7,894 nt of DNA from JBICHM01 sp043101835 (GTDB lineage Bacteria > Planctomycetota > Phycisphaerae > Phycisphaerales > UBA1924): contig JBICHM010000025.1 in NCBI GenBank assembly GCA_043101835.1, positions 1 to 7,894 of the forward strand, read 5' to 3'. Below are positions 5,376-7,894 of this stretch, one piece after another; within the stretch, counting starts at the first letter, position 1; every line of letters begins with the position of its first letter. The notes beneath the pieces were generated by a model, which searched no databases, was not told the origin of the DNA, and worked only from the letters and a program-made list of their open reading frames with translations. The translations under genes were made by a program, and so were the position numbers.

Positions 5376-6002
5376 ATGGCACGCACCCCGAACCGACTCC
5401 TCGCCTTTGTCGCCGTCGCACAGTCCGCCGCGCTTTGCCTCCTCCTCCTCGGGGGCGCCGACGACCCCGCGCCCACACGCTTCAGCGAGATCACCGCCGA
5501 ACGCATCAACATCGTCGAGCCCGACGGCGCCCTCCGAATGGTCATCAGCAACCACGACCGCCTCCCCGGCGTCATCGTGCGCGGCGAAGAGACGCCCCTC
5601 GACCGACCCCAGGCCGGCATGCTCTTCCTCAACGATGAAGCCTCCGAGATCGGCGGCCTCATCTTCGGTGGGCGCACCGACGACCAGGGGCGCATCGTGA
5701 ACTCCGGCGCCAGCCTCTCCTTCGACAAGTACGAAGCCAACCAGATCGTCCAGCTCATCGGCGTCGATGATCATGAGAACCGCTTCGCCGGCCTCAGCGT
5801 CACCGACTGCATCTCGGGAACCGAGGTCTACCGGCGCATCTGGGTCGGCCGCGGCGACGACGGCGTCGCGACCATCGCCCTCATGGACCCGCAAGGCCGC
5901 AAACGCATCGTCATGGCGGTCGATGCCGACGGAGCGCCAAGCCTGTCCTTCCTCGACGACCAGGGCGAAGTCATCGACCGCCTCGCGCCGTCGACCGAGT
6001 GA
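5376..6002 (+). CDS. Conserved uncharacterised exported protein with a duplicated 'dpdG..R.vi' motif
   Basis: This 208-residue protein has no function I can name. Residues 8-27 form a hydrophobic segment after a basic start (MARTPNR), so it is exported or anchored by its N-terminus; the Cys at 21 is not in a lipobox. The rest is rich in short beta-strand-like runs and Gly/Asp turns. RINIVEPDGALRMVISN (43-59) and TIALMDPQGRKRIVMAV (166-182) share the pattern I-hydrophobic-x-[D/E]-P-x-G-x-x-R-x-V, followed in each by a short acidic and proline-containing turn, suggesting an internal duplication. Between them lie GMLFLNDEASEIGGLIFGG (81-99) and SLSFDKYEANQIVQLIG (113-129). I recall similar hypothetical proteins of about 200 residues (RINIV...GxxRMVISN) in Bacteroidota and Proteobacteria, so it is probably a widespread family rather than an orphan. 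It is divergent from the rim operon and convergent with the propeller gene. A link to the operon is not shown. Confidence 0.85.
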   Translation: MARTPNRLLAFVAVAQSAALCLLLLGGADDPAPTRFSEITAERINIVEPDGALRMVISNHDRLPGVIVRGEETPLDRPQAGMLFLNDEASEIGGLIFGGRTDDQGRIVNSGASLSFDKYEANQIVQLIGVDDHENRFAGLSVTDCISGTEVYRRIWVGRGDDGVATIALMDPQGRKRIVMAVDADGAPSLSFLDDQGEVIDRLAPSTE

Positions 6003-6045
6003 ATCCACCACTCCCTCCGTTGCTTCGTCGCTCGACCCCTTCCCC

Positions 6046-6061
6046 CAAGCCTCACGGCTTG
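6046..6061. repeat. Small hairpin at the convergent gene ends
   Basis: CAAGCC-TCAC-GGCTTG is a six-pair stem with a four-base loop that contains the stop codon of the minus-strand propeller gene (6054-6052). There is no T-run on either side, so it is at best a weak terminator in the 49-base gap between convergent genes. Confidence 0.3.
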
Positions 6062-7894
6062 CGAATCAACGCCTGCACCGTCTCGTACCAGTTCAGGATC
6101 ACCTCGTGGTGCCGGCTCGGCGCCTCGTTCTCGCCGCGATCGAAAGTCAGCAGCCTGCGCCCCGACATCGGCGCCCACACCGTCGGGATCCCGCCCGTGT
6201 AGGGCATCACCACCGGGTCGCCCACGCGCGGGCTCTCCCCCGGCGAGATCGGGTACACCACCAGCCCGTCGCGCGTCGACGCGATCAGGTCCAGCGTCAC
6301 GCCGTCGCCGCCATCGCCGCCAACACCCGGCGCCGCGTGCCACGCCGCGCCGTTCCCGCCGCGTGAGGTCACCGCAACCGGCCGACCGTAGGAGCCGTCG
6401 TCGCGAACCGTGCGCACATACACCTCGCGCCGACCCGTCTCATCGCTCGAATACGCCAGCATCGAGCCGTCGGGCGAGAAATCGCTCCACACCACGTTCG
6501 CCGACGAGTTGAACGCCAGCTCCGGCTCGGCGCCGGCGCGCAACTCCGCCTGATACAGACGGAATCCCTCCGGACGCTCCCACATCATCAGCACCCGATC
6601 CGTCACCGGATGCACCGCGACCGGCGCCAGGAATCCTTCCGGAACCGGCTCGATCAGCCAGTACGGCTCGAAGCGCCCCTCGTACGAGGCCACTTCGACT
6701 CCAGTCCGCCCGTCGAGCGTGCGCATACACACGAAGGTGTCGTTGTCGCTCGCAAACACGGGGTAGTTCAAATCGCTTGTCGGCAGCCCCCGAACCTTGT
6801 GCAGGCGAGGCGAATCGAGATCCGTGCCCCAGATCTCATAGATCTTGTTCGGGCTCGTCACCACCACCAGCGCGCGCGACTCATCGTTCGAAACCGCCAC
6901 CGCCTCGGTGAATGCCGCCGGCTCAACCTCCAGCGTCGTATCCACGCCCTCAGGCTGCCGGATCACCAGCCGCCTCGCGACGCCCTGCTCGCCGCCCGAG
7001 CCGAATAGAATTGAACCGTCATCAGCGATGTCGAACTGCGCATCGACATACGCGCCGTTGGTCCGCAGCCCCGCAACGAGCTGCACCGCCGGCCCCACCG
7101 ACAGCGTGTCGGGATCGAATGTCGCGCCATACAGCGTGCTTCCGCGCGTGAACAAGATCGAACCATCCGGCCCGACTCTCGCCTCCGCACTGTTCTCGAC
7201 GATGCGATCCACGCGCATCCGATCGACGTCGAGCAGACCGATGTCTTCCGTAAAGCCGAGATCCGAATACCGATACAGCCTGCACAGCGCGCGCGTGTCA
7301 TCGACGCGGCTCAGCAGAAGGTCATACGAGCCCGGATAGTCGCCGAGGTCGATCTCCCGCGCCTCGCTCATCGTGCCGCTCTGCGCATCCACGAACCGAA
7401 TCTTGTTCGAGCGCGAGTCGCTGAAGATGAAGGTCTGCTCGTTCAGCCACACATAGTTGTAGCCCGAGATCGCCACCGACTCCGGCAGCACCGCAATCGG
7501 AACCGGCGGAAGCCCGGGGTCCATCGACCACTTCATCAACTGCTGCTGCGAGCCGCGCTCGGCGACCGGGCCGATCAACGACACCCACGCGCCGGATGGA
7601 CTGAACCCAGGCGCGCGCCCGCCCCGCGTCTCCTCCAGCGCCGTCGCGACATGGTCATCAAGCCGGCGGAAGTACGCGAGCGCTGTGCCCCCATCCTCAT
7701 GCACAGCGCCAAAGAGAATGTACGACCCGTCGCGGCTGATGAACGGACGTCCGAACATCTGATGCTTCACCGGCGCCGCCACCGACAGCCGCACATGGCG
7801 AGCGGGCGCCGCCGGCTTCAACGCCCACGCCGCACCCGCGCCGATCGCGATCGCCACCACCGCAAACGCAACCGCCCCGCCGATCGAGAACCGC
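6052..7894 (-). CDS. Membrane-anchored TolB/WD40-like beta-propeller protein, C-terminal part (probable Ser/Thr kinase), 5' end outside window
   Basis: The frame is open at the right edge and ends at TGA 6054-6052, giving 613 residues in the window. It starts inside a hydrophobic segment (IGGAVAFAVVAIAIGAGAA) that reads as one transmembrane helix. The rest is a large extracytoplasmic region of repeated propeller blades: FISRDGSYILFGA, FSPSGAWVSL, VGPDGSILFTRGSTLYGATF, IADDGSILFGSGG, and the clearest PD40-type blade FSPDGSMLAYSSDETGRREV (near 6417-6483). It ends in a short tail NWYETVQALIRKP. This plan, a transmembrane helix then a long TolB/PD40 propeller, is typical of the C-terminal half of planctomycete and acidobacterial Ser/Thr protein kinases, so a cytoplasmic kinase domain probably lies just right of the window. 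That is inference; no kinase motif is in view. The first possible internal start, GTG 7860, is inside the helix and is not believable. Ligand unknown. Confidence 0.8.
   Translation of the reverse strand, partial: RFSIGGAVAFAVVAIAIGAGAAWALKPAAPARHVRLSVAAPVKHQMFGRPFISRDGSYILFGAVHEDGGTALAYFRRLDDHVATALEETRGGRAPGFSPSGAWVSLIGPVAERGSQQQLMKWSMDPGLPPVPIAVLPESVAISGYNYVWLNEQTFIFSDSRSNKIRFVDAQSGTMSEAREIDLGDYPGSYDLLLSRVDDTRALCRLYRYSDLGFTEDIGLLDVDRMRVDRIVENSAEARVGPDGSILFTRGSTLYGATFDPDTLSVGPAVQLVAGLRTNGAYVDAQFDIADDGSILFGSGGEQGVARRLVIRQPEGVDTTLEVEPAAFTEAVAVSNDESRALVVVTSPNKIYEIWGTDLDSPRLHKVRGLPTSDLNYPVFASDNDTFVCMRTLDGRTGVEVASYEGRFEPYWLIEPVPEGFLAPVAVHPVTDRVLMMWERPEGFRLYQAELRAGAEPELAFNSSANVVWSDFSPDGSMLAYSSDETGRREVYVRTVRDDGSYGRPVAVTSRGGNGAAWHAAPGVGGDGGDGVTLDLIASTRDGLVVYPISPGESPRVGDPVVMPYTGGIPTVWAPMSGRRLLTFDRGENEAPSRHHEVILNWYETVQALIRKP

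Noticed and set aside
5276..5758. Upstream extension of the RimB-like frame on the minus strand
   Set aside because: It lies antisense to a well-supported plus-strand gene, and the family's conserved GWREWV lies only ten residues after ATG 5275.

Overview
The window is about 7.9 kb of high-GC bacterial DNA with long, dense reading frames. It most likely comes from a planctomycete of the class Phycisphaerae. This is inference, resting on the planctomycete-style exported beta-helix protein at the left edge, the membrane-anchored beta-propeller protein (probable Ser/Thr kinase C-terminus) at the right edge, and the overall composition. No marker gene fixes the taxonomy. I see no CRISPR array, insertion sequence, integrase, phage gene or attachment site.

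Layout, left to right. (1) The 5' part of an exported right-handed beta-helix-type protein, minus strand, runs off the left edge. (2) About 440 bases without a secure gene follow (468-905); they hold a palindrome and two weak minus-strand reading frames that may be gene remnants. (3) A DUF418/YeiB-type integral membrane protein lies on the plus strand (906-2231). (4) A rho-independent terminator (2282-2314) and tRNA-Asp(GUC) (2318-2391) lie on the minus strand, converging on the DUF418 gene. The tRNA has its own strong promoter (2467-2494), which sits on the stop codon of the gene upstream. (5) A tight three-gene minus-strand operon spans 5275 to 2491: a retropepsin-like 'ATP-dependent zinc protease' (RimB-like), RimK glutamate ligase, and an aspartoacylase/succinylglutamate desuccinylase-type zinc hydrolase. 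The genes are joined by 4-base ATGA and GTGA overlaps. (6) Divergent from that operon, 100 bases away, is a conserved uncharacterised exported protein (5376-6002, plus). (7) Converging on it is the C-terminal part of a membrane-anchored TolB/WD40-like beta-propeller protein (minus), running off the right edge.

The most interesting element is the operon. RimK is an ATP-grasp enzyme that adds glutamates to a protein C-terminus (ribosomal protein S6 in E. coli). Here it carries an extra C-terminal domain of about 75 residues resembling the TrkA-C/RCK-C ligand-binding domain, followed by a very basic tail. It is translationally coupled to a putative protease and to a metal-dependent hydrolase that acts on acyl-amino-acid bonds. 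A reasonable inference is a post-translational glutamylation module with writer, processor and eraser activities, whose writer could be gated by a small ligand bound to the RCK-C domain. The functional coupling and ligand gating are inferred, not shown.
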